Part shown: piece by piece, positions 17,133 to 26,000 of the stretch
Numbering within the stretch: the stretch's first letter is position 1
Layout of the letters: each line of letters opens with the position of its first letter
Assembly (NCBI GenBank): GCA_017306865.1
Contig: JAFKHH010000011.1
Location: forward strand, 1,178,001 to 1,242,000
Reading direction: 5' to 3'
Source: Filimonas sp.
GTDB taxonomy: Bacteria > Bacteroidota > Bacteroidia > Chitinophagales > Chitinophagaceae
DNA: 64,000 nucleotides
Program-made: the position numbers and the translations under genes
The notes under the pieces: generated by a model
Told to the model about the DNA's origin: nothing
Seen by the model: only the letters and a program-made list of their open reading frames with translations
Database searches by the model: none

Positions 17133-18517
17133 TCGAATAGGGATACTTTTATTCTGTTAGAGAAGTAATTATTGAATTCTTCTGTAGCATTTAGCAAAAG
17201 GCCTTCTTGCAAATACTCTTTTATTAAAGGAAATATTTCATAACGAATTCTATTGCTCATTTCATCCTCTGTTGCTGCTAGAAAGTAGCCTTGCCCAGGC
17301 TGTAAGGAAAGTTCTGTACTAGAAGCATACCAATCAAATATTTCCTGAATTTTGTTGAAATCGTTTTTGAAAAACTGCTTCGAATGTATTGCTTTAGGTT
17401 TAAGCGAATACCAAGCAAATCGTCTTCTTAATGCAAAGTCAACCACTGCCAAACTTCTATCAGCTGTATTCATTGTCGCGATAACAAAAAAGTTATCAGG
17501 CAACCTATTCACTTTCAAATTGGGCGCAACTTCAATTTCAACATTTGAAATATCCATCTTATGCTCAAACAAATAGAAAATGGGGCCTAAAACGTTGGAT
17601 AGATTGGCTCTGTTGATTTCATCAATGATTAAAATAACCTTTTCTTCGGCGTGCTCCACCGCATACTTTAAGGCTTCTGAGAAGCTCCCTAAATATTCTC
17701 TGTACCTAAGCTCTTGGTTGGATGTATCAGGTCGAATGCCGAAAATAAAATCGGAAAAACTAGTCTCTGCGTGAAATTGAGTGAAGAATGTTTTTGCACC
17801 TATTTCATCTGCAACACTTTTTGCAGTTCTTGTTTTACCCGTTCCTGGCGGTCCTTGTAAAACAACATATTTTCTTTCGTTTAAGAGATTGGTTACATCA
17901 GCTACCTCATCTCTATTTTCTGTTTGCAGAAAAGGCGCCAAAGCTTCTGAAATCGCTTTTCTATGTTCGTTATTAGACGGCCAATCTCGCAATTTAGCAT
18001 AACCAGCAACAAAGGCAGCAATAATTTTCTTACCTTCTTCGCTTTCAGGATTGTCAACAATTTGGCAGGCTGGCAATACCTTTGTGTAAGTCTTAATCGT
18101 GTTTTTAATATGCTGTAAATCGTCACGCTTAGTAATCGATTTTGGCAAACTGGTTTCTATATCTGAAAAGTCAGATTTACAAAAGCCGCTTTCGTTGATT
18201 AAGTTTGAAAACAATCTTCTTAATCCTGGATAGGTTGCCAATTCATAGTCGTTTTTAAAACCATTAGAACCAATGCCAAGACAAACTAACCAAGGCCTTT
18301 GCTGGTCGTTTGGAAATATAGTCAAAGAAAAGTCGTGAAATGGCCCCGATGCTTCTTCCTCTGGATGAATAAAGCCAAAGTAGGCGCCATTATCTTTTAG
18401 CGCTTCTTGCCCTGTGTTGTTTCTTTCAACATAAGACTTATTGAAATTATTATCCGTTCTGGCGCCAAATTGTTCGGCTTTTTCTTTTACAAATTGTCTA
18501 ATATTTTCAATGCTCAT
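17129..18517 (-). CDS. McrB-like AAA+ GTPase of McrBC module 1
   Basis: A 462-residue motor subunit. Residues 1-150 form a DUF3578/MrcB-type N-terminal domain (Y-F-G-F-I-H-P, F-H-D-F-S-L-T-I-F, C-L-G-I-G) that probably reads the DNA. The AAA+ core has Walker A G-P-P-G-T-G-K-T at 222-229, Walker B with I-I-D-E-I-N-R-A-N at 297-305, the McrB signature M-N-T-A-D-R-S at 349-355 and the arginine finger region A-L-R-R-R-F at 362-367. These are the family hallmarks of GTP-dependent McrB. It is the first gene of the minus-strand unit mcrB-mcrC-XRE. What base modification it recognises is unknown. Confidence 0.92.
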   Translation of the reverse strand: MSIENIRQFVKEKAEQFGARTDNNFNKSYVERNNTGQEALKDNGAYFGFIHPEEEASGPFHDFSLTIFPNDQQRPWLVCLGIGSNGFKNDYELATYPGLRRLFSNLINESGFCKSDFSDIETSLPKSITKRDDLQHIKNTIKTYTKVLPACQIVDNPESEEGKKIIAAFVAGYAKLRDWPSNNEHRKAISEALAPFLQTENRDEVADVTNLLNERKYVVLQGPPGTGKTRTAKSVADEIGAKTFFTQFHAETSFSDFIFGIRPDTSNQELRYREYLGSFSEALKYAVEHAEEKVILIIDEINRANLSNVLGPIFYLFEHKMDISNVEIEVAPNLKVNRLPDNFFVIATMNTADRSLAVVDFALRRRFAWYSLKPKAIHSKQFFKNDFNKIQEIFDWYASSTELSLQPGQGYFLAATEDEMSNRIRYEIFPLIKEYLQEGLLLNATEEFNNYFSNRIKVSLFE

Positions 18518-18835
18518 ATTTTTTTAGAGTTTGGTTTTATAGTGCTGTCACCATTCGTGGTGAAGTTATAAATTATAAGACTATGAAAAGTAAATATGAA
18601 GTTGTTTCCCTTATTCGTTTTTGATACCAGCAATAGTTTTAAGGTACCTGTTATTTTATTTTGGTTTTAATGAATACCGCAGTTAAATAGTATAATACCG
18701 GCTGCTGTATTTCATGGCATCATCGTTGCGTCGCATTTCGTTCATCTGTAGTTTTTCATGGCATCAAATGTCCCACTTTCCACACCATTTATTTTTTTAT
18801 CGCAAAACACAAATACATTTTATTAATTTCGCACT
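18518..18835. other. Divergent spacer between mcrB (module 1) and the symE leader
   Basis: About 320 bp without a gene. It contains the upstream region of the minus-strand mcrB gene and two direct copies of TTCATGGCATCA (18711-18722 and 18755-18766). No other structure was seen. Confidence 0.5.
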
Positions 18836-18976
18836 GCTAAACATTTTTCTCAAGGCGAGTATTGCTCGTCAATCATGTCGTTGCGGGCATTTTTTATGTC
18901 TGTGCGTAAACATACGCGGTTTCAGTACCCCCGGTGGAGCGTTAATGCGCCCACAGCCTTGAGAAAGGTGTTTAGC
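18836..18976 (+). ncRNA. Structured RNA/leader element upstream of symE
   Basis: Two 21-nt arms (18836-18856 and 18956-18976) can pair over their full length. The only two non-Watson-Crick positions are G-U pairs if the plus strand is transcribed and would be A-C mismatches on the minus strand, so the plus strand is probably the functional RNA. A further T-A pair extends the stem. The roughly 100-nt interior holds at least three hairpins: CGAG-N5-CTCG (18856-18868), GCGTA-N4-TACGC (18904-18917) and a GTGG/CCAC plus GCG/CGC stem (18934-18954). The result is a cloverleaf-like fold ending about 50 nt before a small ORF and 143 nt before symE. I know no Rfam family that matches. The function is inferred to be control of symE, or an independent RNA. 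Confidence 0.5.
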
Positions 18977-19028
18977 AACGGGAAAGGCTGAAACCGTATT
19001 TATTTTGGCCAAGCTAAAAATTTCTGAA

Positions 19029-19142
19029 ATGCTAAACACAGAAAAAACAAACAGCACAGAGGTAACAACTACAGCCTCAGCAGTCACACAAACATCAGAT
19101 GTAGTTATCCATTCGCCGCATGAAGGCGTACCCCTTTTATAG
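19029..19142 (+). CDS. Possible 37-residue upstream ORF overlapping symE
   Basis: ATG at 19029 opens a 37-residue reading frame rich in Thr/Ser/Val (M-L-N-T-E-K-T-N-S-T-E-V-T-T-T) that ends with TAG at 19140-19142, inside the symE start region (ATG 19120, different frame). It could be a leader peptide coupling translation to symE, as type I toxins often have. It could also be the true N-terminus of SymE separated by a frameshift. Or it could be chance. Confidence 0.25.
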   Translation: MLNTEKTNSTEVTTTASAVTQTSDVVIHSPHEGVPLL

Positions 19143-19305
19143 AGAATCACGCTCCGCGTGCATGTACAAACCCGAGGCCAAGGTATTTCCGCTCATACGG
19201 CTTTGCGGCAATTGGCTACAAGAGGCCGGTTTTGTAATAGATAAAGATGTAACCATTACTGTAATGAAAGACATGCTTATTATACAGCCTGCAAAAGATA
19301 TATAG
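19120..19305 (+). CDS. symE: SymE-family toxin
   Basis: A 61-residue protein whose residues 20-57 match the SymE toxin domain: V-F-P-L-I-R-L-C-G-N-W-L-Q-E-A-G-F then D-V-T-I-T-V-M-K-D-M-L-I-I-Q-P (an AbrB-like swapped-hairpin fold, recently regarded as nucleoid-condensing in E. coli). In E. coli, symE sits in the immigration control region beside hsdRMS and mcrBC and is silenced by antisense SymR. Here it lies between two McrBC modules and near hsdRSM, the only plus-strand gene in the island core. A highly structured element and a short overlapping ORF lie upstream. No antisense promoter could be assigned with confidence. Confidence 0.8.
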   Translation: MKAYPFYRESRSACMYKPEAKVFPLIRLCGNWLQEAGFVIDKDVTITVMKDMLIIQPAKDI

Positions 19306-19314
19306 CACAGCATA

Positions 19315-19346
19315 GACCTATAAGGTTTTTAAAAACCTTATAGGTC
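19315..19346. terminator. Perfect 32-bp palindrome, bidirectional terminator of symE and mcrC
   Basis: GACCTATAAGG-TTTTTAAAAA-CCTTATAGGTC is a perfect palindrome followed by TTTT on the plus strand. It ends the symE transcript and overlaps the last codons and stop of the convergent mcrC gene (19338), so the mcrC coding end is part of the hairpin. Confidence 0.75.
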
Positions 19347-20663
19347 TTTTAACAAAGCTTCTTCCATCCGTGCGCTCATCAATATATCTGCTTGCTCCAT
19401 ATCTTCCAACTTGATATCTATATTGCAAACCCGGATAGTAATCTCTTTTGATAACATGGCTGATGGAATGGTAAAACATACAGGAGTATTCAAGCTTTTG
19501 CTTTTGAGAGCTTCAGGATAAAGCAATAAAACACGCTCGCAATTTCTTCGCAAGGAATAGCTAATCATTTGGTACATATCATTCTGACTCACGCCTGCTT
19601 TCGGTCCATCATCTACAGATCGGATTTTATATTTGGTGTCGATGATAAGATTGTTGGGAATGTATAGATCGTTTTTTATTTGAAAGACTTTATTGTCCTG
19701 ATTTAGCGCGAGGAAATCAGTGCTTTGGCTTTTAACATTAAGGGCGGGAAAATGCGTAGTGATAAAGCCGAAAATAAATTCTTCAAAGACATATTCCATC
19801 GGTACGAGAAAGCAAAAGTTGCGGTTGCTTTCGTCATGTATATCAATAACATGGCTGGAGAGGTACAGTTTACATAATGCCAATACCTGCTTGTGATCTT
19901 CAAACAGCGGATTCAACTTCACTTTATCGCAGTCGTCGGCAATACAGGCAACATCGGCTACATCATGTAATAGAAAAAGAAGTGAATTGAGCTTTTCTAC
20001 ATTAGGTTGATGTGAACTAATACCAGTTAATCTTTTAGCTACGTACTTTACAATTCTATTGAACTGATTGTCGTACACAAATGGCTCATGTATGCAGTAG
20101 AAATGTTGCCATTTTCCCGTGATTAAATTGTGTTTGGTATAATTGTCAAACGATAATCTTCCTTTTAGGAAAGTGGTTTCTTCTTCTACGGACTGGTAGG
20201 CCTGGAATGGCTGATTGGCGATGATTTCTTCTGTGTAATTGGCAAAAATATAGATGAGCAATTCCAGGAAGTCATCAGATGCGAACTTTGATATGTCGGC
20301 CTGTGAAAATGGGAACTTGATCTTGCGGCAATAGCCAAGCCAATAAAGTAGATTTTGTTGCCATAGTTGTGCAGACGCTGTATTGTCTCCCGAAAAAATC
20401 TTCGGATACACTTCTATGCGAGTGTCTTCAAACTGAACTACGCCTACATAATTTCTTGCAGAGATTTTTCCGTCTATGGTAAAATCAAAGAAACGCTGTC
20501 GTTGTATCTTTTCTTCCTGTTGCTCTTCTTCTGAAATATCTTCGGGCGATTCCACCACATAACGATTCCTGTTTTGCCAGACGCTTGAGAGGTAGTTGAC
20601 AAAATCGGTTAACTTGTTTTTGTTCACTTCAAAGGAAGCGCTTTGCCATTCGGATAGTATCAC
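19338..20663 (-). CDS. mcrC: McrC nuclease subunit of McrBC module 2
   Basis: A 441-residue protein of the classical McrC family. The N-terminal beta-rich region has R-N-Y-V-G-V-V-Q-F then I-E-V-Y-P-K-I-F, the typical McrC strand pair. The middle has L-K-G-R-L-S-F and the C-terminal nuclease has I-K-N-D-L-Y-I followed by L-I-I-D-T-K-Y-K, with Asp and Lys of the PD-(D/E)XK core conserved (ND in place of the usual PD). It would cleave DNA on docking to the McrB ring made by the gene at 20660, with which it overlaps by four bases. This module is closer to standard McrBC than module 1. Confidence 0.9.
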   Translation of the reverse strand: MILSEWQSASFEVNKNKLTDFVNYLSSVWQNRNRYVVESPEDISEEEQQEEKIQRQRFFDFTIDGKISARNYVGVVQFEDTRIEVYPKIFSGDNTASAQLWQQNLLYWLGYCRKIKFPFSQADISKFASDDFLELLIYIFANYTEEIIANQPFQAYQSVEEETTFLKGRLSFDNYTKHNLITGKWQHFYCIHEPFVYDNQFNRIVKYVAKRLTGISSHQPNVEKLNSLLFLLHDVADVACIADDCDKVKLNPLFEDHKQVLALCKLYLSSHVIDIHDESNRNFCFLVPMEYVFEEFIFGFITTHFPALNVKSQSTDFLALNQDNKVFQIKNDLYIPNNLIIDTKYKIRSVDDGPKAGVSQNDMYQMISYSLRRNCERVLLLYPEALKSKSLNTPVCFTIPSAMLSKEITIRVCNIDIKLEDMEQADILMSARMEEALLKDL

Positions 20664-22645
20664 TCTGCCACAATTTGATAATTATTTTTGATGCTGGGTT
20701 GCTGAATGGCAATTCCTGCTTTGTCCAGTATATGTTTTACGCTTTCTGCATTGTTCTGAAAATATTCGTTCAAAAGCGGGATGATCTTGTTATTGAAGAT
20801 CTTAGTTTTATCTGCCTCCTCTTTATTGAGGAAGAAGGCATGTCCGATAAAGAAATCAGCGTTTTTCTTTTTTACATAAATGGCATCATTTAGGGCCAGT
20901 AAAATGGAACTCCACCATACTCCTTCATGATATTCGGGATAAAGGGATTTGAACTCAAATCGCCTTCTAAGCGCTATGTCCAGCAATGCAATGGAACGAT
21001 CGGCTGTATTCATGGTACCTATAATGTATAGGTTAGATGGCACGCTGAACATGGTATGTGAGTAGGGGAGTTGAATCCACATTTCAGTCAATTGGCCATC
21101 TTCATTAGTAACGCCCGTTCGCTTATCCTCTTCCAGTAGTGTAATCAATTCGCCAAATACGGCAGAAATATTGGCTCTATTTATTTCGTCTATGAATAAG
21201 GCAAATTGTTTTGCTGGATTGTTCTGGGCTTTCTCAAAGTTTTTAATTCTGCTATCCGGCGTATCATTGTGGCAAGCTTCAAATGATTCGTAACCTGCTA
21301 ATTTGAGCGCTTCTAAACAACAGTTGTAGAAAATTCCTTTTTTTAATTCAAATTGCAAATCGCCAGATAGTTCTTCTACTTCCTCGTTTTTGAGAACAGG
21401 TTTGATTCCTTCTATTAAATCTTCATAACTATATTTTTGGTGAAAAGTGATAAAGTGGTAGCGTGATTTATCAGCTATATTTTGAGTTGGCTGCAACTCC
21501 GGATGTGCCACAATATCTATTAGTTGTTGGCTAATATCAGCTAATGCTTCGTTCTTTTTTGATAAGATACTCCAGTGGCTGTCCTTGTTTTTTTGAAATA
21601 ATTCGAAAGATCCTTTGTATTTCGCGTTTAACTCTGTAGAAGTGCTATCTGCATATGATTGCAGTATTCTCCAGATAGTATTTCGGGGAGCCTTAGCTTC
21701 GGGGTTCAACTTAGCTTTTACGACAGGGTTGTTCAACAGTTCAGAAACAGATACTGGTTTATTTATTGTACTCATAACGGCGGCCAGTATTTGCCAAAAG
21801 GGGTAGATGCCTACTTTTTCTCTAAGCATTTCGTCACTGCTCTTTGTAATTCCTTTATCAGTAAAAAAGTCTTCCTTGTATTTATTCAGGGTATATGTCT
21901 TACCTGTTCCGGGAGGGCCGTATAGAATGGTATTTACACATAAGTCAATTTCGTTGTTTATTATTTCTGTGATTTTATGGACAAAACGAGTATTCCAAAT
22001 TGCTAGTGCTCTATTTTTAATTTCCGGAGACTGGACATAACAACGGCCTGTTTGTAATTTATATTGATATCTTTCTCCTTCAGATAATTCATACCACTCG
22101 GCTTGTGCGTATTTGACCCACTTTTCATAATCAACTTTGTACTTGTCGAAGTCTGCCTCCAACTCCAAATCGTCGGTAACAGGTCGAGGATATTTCAAAA
22201 CCCTGGCCAATGCAAAAACAGTCTGGCCCTTGGTAATCAATATCAAATCATTTGGGTTGTACAATAAACCATCAGCACAAATTACTATACTTCGCGAACG
22301 AAGCATTTCATAGAAGCTTGGCGCTCCACTACCCCAATTGCAGCCCAGTTTAATGACCGTGCCTGTTAATTGATTGGTTGTAGTGGCTGCATTGGCTTGC
22401 TCTTTTGGCCGTATCTCAAACCCAAATCCTTCCAGGTATTTATTGGTAGGTTCTCCACCGCTATTAGGCCAATCCATGGTGTTGTTTGCAATCGAATTGG
22501 CATAACGCATAATCTCTTTGGGCGGATAGGCTTTGCCGTTAATCACTACATCAAATTTAGTGGATGGTTGCAGCGGAATGTTTTCTTGCTCTATTTTATC
22601 AACAGCAGTTAGAACATGTTCCTTGGTAATGTTGTCAATGCTCAT
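20660..22645 (-). CDS. mcrB: McrB-type AAA+ GTPase with ScoMcrA-like N-terminus, module 2
   Basis: A 661-residue motor subunit. Residues 5-80 resemble the N-terminal head of ScoMcrA-like enzymes (V-L-T-A-V-D-K-I-E, I-N-G-K-A-Y-P-P-K-E, S-G-G-E-P-T-N-K-Y-L-E-G-F-G-F). Residues 93-155 (G-T-V-I-K-L-G-C-N-W-G, I-L-I-T-K-G) may be a modified-base reader domain. The AAA+ core has Walker A G-P-P-G-T-G-K-T at 243-250, Walker B F-I-D-E-I-N-R-A-N at 484-492, M-N-T-A-D-R-S and A-L-R-R-R-F. Unusually, about 110 residues (about 270-380, predicted helical with a winged-helix flavour) are inserted between Walker A and the F-H-Q-K-Y-S-Y-E-D motif. It pairs with the McrC at 19338. Substrate unknown. Confidence 0.9.
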   Translation of the reverse strand: MSIDNITKEHVLTAVDKIEQENIPLQPSTKFDVVINGKAYPPKEIMRYANSIANNTMDWPNSGGEPTNKYLEGFGFEIRPKEQANAATTTNQLTGTVIKLGCNWGSGAPSFYEMLRSRSIVICADGLLYNPNDLILITKGQTVFALARVLKYPRPVTDDLELEADFDKYKVDYEKWVKYAQAEWYELSEGERYQYKLQTGRCYVQSPEIKNRALAIWNTRFVHKITEIINNEIDLCVNTILYGPPGTGKTYTLNKYKEDFFTDKGITKSSDEMLREKVGIYPFWQILAAVMSTINKPVSVSELLNNPVVKAKLNPEAKAPRNTIWRILQSYADSTSTELNAKYKGSFELFQKNKDSHWSILSKKNEALADISQQLIDIVAHPELQPTQNIADKSRYHFITFHQKYSYEDLIEGIKPVLKNEEVEELSGDLQFELKKGIFYNCCLEALKLAGYESFEACHNDTPDSRIKNFEKAQNNPAKQFALFIDEINRANISAVFGELITLLEEDKRTGVTNEDGQLTEMWIQLPYSHTMFSVPSNLYIIGTMNTADRSIALLDIALRRRFEFKSLYPEYHEGVWWSSILLALNDAIYVKKKNADFFIGHAFFLNKEEADKTKIFNNKIIPLLNEYFQNNAESVKHILDKAGIAIQQPSIKNNYQIVAE

Positions 22646-23018
22646 GTGTTAGTCGGTTTATCGGGCTAATGATTACTTATTAAAAATAATTACCTGTGGC
22701 AATCCTACTCAATTTAATTATATTATTCCATTTAAATTCAGCTCATAATTTGGATCGTCCATGATAAATTTGACAAAAGCCAATTTTATCATGGATAATA
22801 CTAATTCTTATAGAATTTGTGATTAGAACTAAAATCAAAAGGAATGTTTTTTTGACTTTAATTGCCAGATTTACTGCAGTAGTCACAAACTGGTGTCAGG
22901 TTATTGATACTATAGCGTAACTCTTTTACTCGAAAATTTGTAAATCTCTCGCGCCATACTGCATAATGATATATTGGATAAAGTTCCGCCTCAGGCGGAA
23001 AGAATTATAATAGTAGCA
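22646..23018. other. Spacer between mcrB (module 2) and the exonuclease-RecQ-UvrD gene
   Basis: About 370 bp, no gene. It contains a 15-bp inverted repeat with one mismatch (22758-22772 and 22781-22795; core TCCATGATAAA / TTTATCATGGA) that could be an operator of the mcrBC module or a terminator. It also holds a GC-rich hairpin TTCCGCC-TCA-GGCGGAA (22984-23000) just after the stop of the minus-strand helicase gene, probably its terminator. Confidence 0.55.
22984..23000 (-). terminator. Terminator of the exonuclease-RecQ-UvrD gene
   Basis: A 7-bp GC-rich stem with a 3-nt loop, 18 bp beyond the stop codon on the minus strand, followed by CTTTAT. The T-tract is short. Confidence 0.5.
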
Positions 23019-26000
23019 TCACTGTATGGCTCCAGCACTACCTTTCTCAAAATAAACCTCCGGTAAAATAACTTTTATCTCCCGCTCTGTACCTTCTTTC
23101 AACCAGTACACAATGAAGTTTACCTTCACTGTTTTTAGCGCATAACCATTGGCTTTCATTTCGTCAATTTTTGCGCAAAAGCCTTTTGAGAATTTCAACA
23201 CAGATTGCCCGTTTGGAGTGAAGCATTCTGCGCCATTGACACTTAAAGTATTGCCGCTTATAAGTTGATCTATCAATGCTTGCTTATTGATGAAATAGTC
23301 GAGCCAAACATCAGTAAGATTCAAGTGCATCGCAATTTCATTGGGTGCTGCATACACCGTTTTGTCTTCAATCCGTTCTATATTCTCGGCTGACAGATGA
23401 TCGAGAAAAGAAGTATTCAGATGAATGGTTAAGTTTTGCTTAGCTCGTGTAATGGCTACATAGAGCTGCCGTTTTTTCTCATCAGTTGATAGGTTGAATT
23501 GGTCAAGCAACAAAAACACATTATCAAACTCTTTGCCTTTTGCTTTATGAATGGTAGATACAAAAATGGTTTCCCCGTTTTCGCTGAAGAAATCTTCCAG
23601 CTTGGATTCGCGGACAAAAACGTCGAGATCTGACTTGTATTTTTTCTTAGGGTTGGTTGCCTCAAAGTCTTTTATGATGTTGATGCAAATAGCTATTTTG
23701 TTACTATTCCGAAATGTGTTCCACAATGTCCTTTTTGCATTGTTCCAACTTTCATCGCTAATGGTAAAGACATCCTCATCCTGGTTTAATTGGTAGAGAA
23801 AAAAACGAACTTCTAAAATATTGTACAAACTAAACCCATCATTTGTTTGGATCAGTTTTGCCTGTATTCCTCTTTTTAGCAACAAACCTGTTATCTGAAA
23901 GGCTTCGTCGTTGCTTTTGGTGAGCACGCATGTAGTGCCGGACAGCCCTGTGTTAGCCAAATCATTTACAAGTGGTGTTACGAGCTGAGGGCTTTGGTAT
24001 TTGATTATTCTTATTTTACCATTATCCCTTTGGTATGCAACAATGGGGGTTTCTTTTAAACGATGTGCTATTTGTTGTACAAACTGGTTGGCGAATGCTA
24101 CAAGGTTGTTTTTACTTCTGAAGTTATCTGTCAGTTCATGTTTTACAGCCTTGTTCACCGTTATAAACTGTTCCATGTATTTTGAGCTGGCGCCTCTGAA
24201 TTCATAAATATTCTGGTCATCATCACCTACAGCAATTACTCGCATATCTTCGTTCTGCTCCATTAATGTATTGATGAGTAAAAACTCATCTTCATTCATA
24301 TCCTGTGCTTCGTCTATTACCAATACGGTTTTAGTAATGCGATTGGGTTCTACTTCTCCGGCCTTAATTTTTTCAATGGTCTTCTTTAATATGCCATCCG
24401 TGCTTGCTAAGTTGCCAACTTTGCCAAGAAGATCGAAACAGTAGGAGTGAAAGGTTTTTATCTCAATATAGTTGGCCGCATTGCCAATGAGTTTGATCAG
24501 ACGTTTTTTAAATTCAGTAGCTGCCGCACGCGAAAAGGTAACCATGAGCAATTGCTCGTGTTTTACATCTTCCATTAATAGCAGGGATGCGAGCTTATGT
24601 ACCAACACTCTTGTCTTTCCGCTTCCTGGCCCTGCCACTACAGCAATATATTTTGTTTCCTTGTCGTTGATGATTTTTAACTGAGTGGGGGATAGGTCGC
24701 CGAAAAGCTGCCTGAACTTGGCGGGCGTTATATTGCGCGTAATTTCCACTTGCCTGCTCTTGTTAAAATATTTATTCAGAAAAGACGAGTAGTTTAGCTG
24801 AAAATAATCTTCTACAAACTGTAGTGCGTTTTTATAATCCGTAATCATCCTATTGGCGTATTCACCTACAATATGAATTTGCTGCATCTTATTTTCGTAG
24901 AATTGATTTAAGTGCTGATAATCGTCTTTAGTATAGCCTTTTTTGCTATTTTTTTCAACGCGTTCTATCGTGAGGCGATTATATACCACCAGGAAACCCC
25001 CTTCTATTTTTATAGCTTCTATTCTCGATAGGTAAAAAAGGGTGTCTTCTACATCCTCTATATTGATAGCTATCCTAAAAAGATTGGCGCTCTGCTCGTA
25101 GGCTTCTTTTAGTTCATGCACTGAGAACTCTACTAGTACTTCTTCTTTTCCGGTGGTTTCTTGCACTTCATCTTGTTTGCTTTTTTCATAGAGGTACGCC
25201 ACTATGAACTTGGCTAACTCGTGTCGCTTTTTTAGTTTTTCTGTTAATAATTCTTTAGGATGCAGGCAAAGAATGACGACGTGATTTTTTGAGTAGGAGG
25301 CGTTCTTTCGCTCGATCCATTTTTTGATAGCCCAGAAGTTGATAAGGGTTTTAATCCGGGTGACAGTCACCTTGTCGCATCCATTTTGCTCAGCTTGTTC
25401 ATTAAGTGCCTTTATGTGAAAATCTTTTTCCTGCTCTTCAAATTCTGTAAGTAAAAAACTTTCAATCTTGCTGTATGTATCAACAATATTGAGCGAGCGA
25501 TTTTTGTTTTCACCTTTTTTGATAAATGCGGTCAGGTCTTTGGTGTCTGCTAAAATCCGTTCTTCACGTAACAGGTTAATGATATTGATAACATCTTCTT
25601 TTACGATGCCTAAATGATCGCTGATATAATCAATTCTTGATTCTGCAGCCTCGTCGTTGGCCTGTTTCCTGCTTTTACTGGAGAAGAGCTTTTTTATAAT
25701 GCGGATTGCATTTTCTTTTTGTTTTTCCTCAAACCTTTCAGAGGCATTTATTTTGTCAATGGCCTCTTGCGCATTCTTTGATAAAATACTGTTGGCAAAA
25801 ATGCGTGGCGCATTTTTGCCTCGCTTCAAGTATCCCGCATTTTCCAGTGCGGCAATGGCTGTCGTTACCCGTGTTTCTATCTCTGCCACACTATCGTCCC
25901 AGCCGGCTCTTCGGGCTATTTCCAATGCAGAATTGGAAACCGTGGAGCGAAACTTTGTTATGTCTTTTATCGCTTTCCATATCTGTTGTATTTCTTTTAT

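Noticed and set aside
18714-18962. 82-residue plus-strand ORF in the spacer before symE
   Set aside because: It runs through the structured element and has no family resemblance; the RNA-structure explanation fits better.
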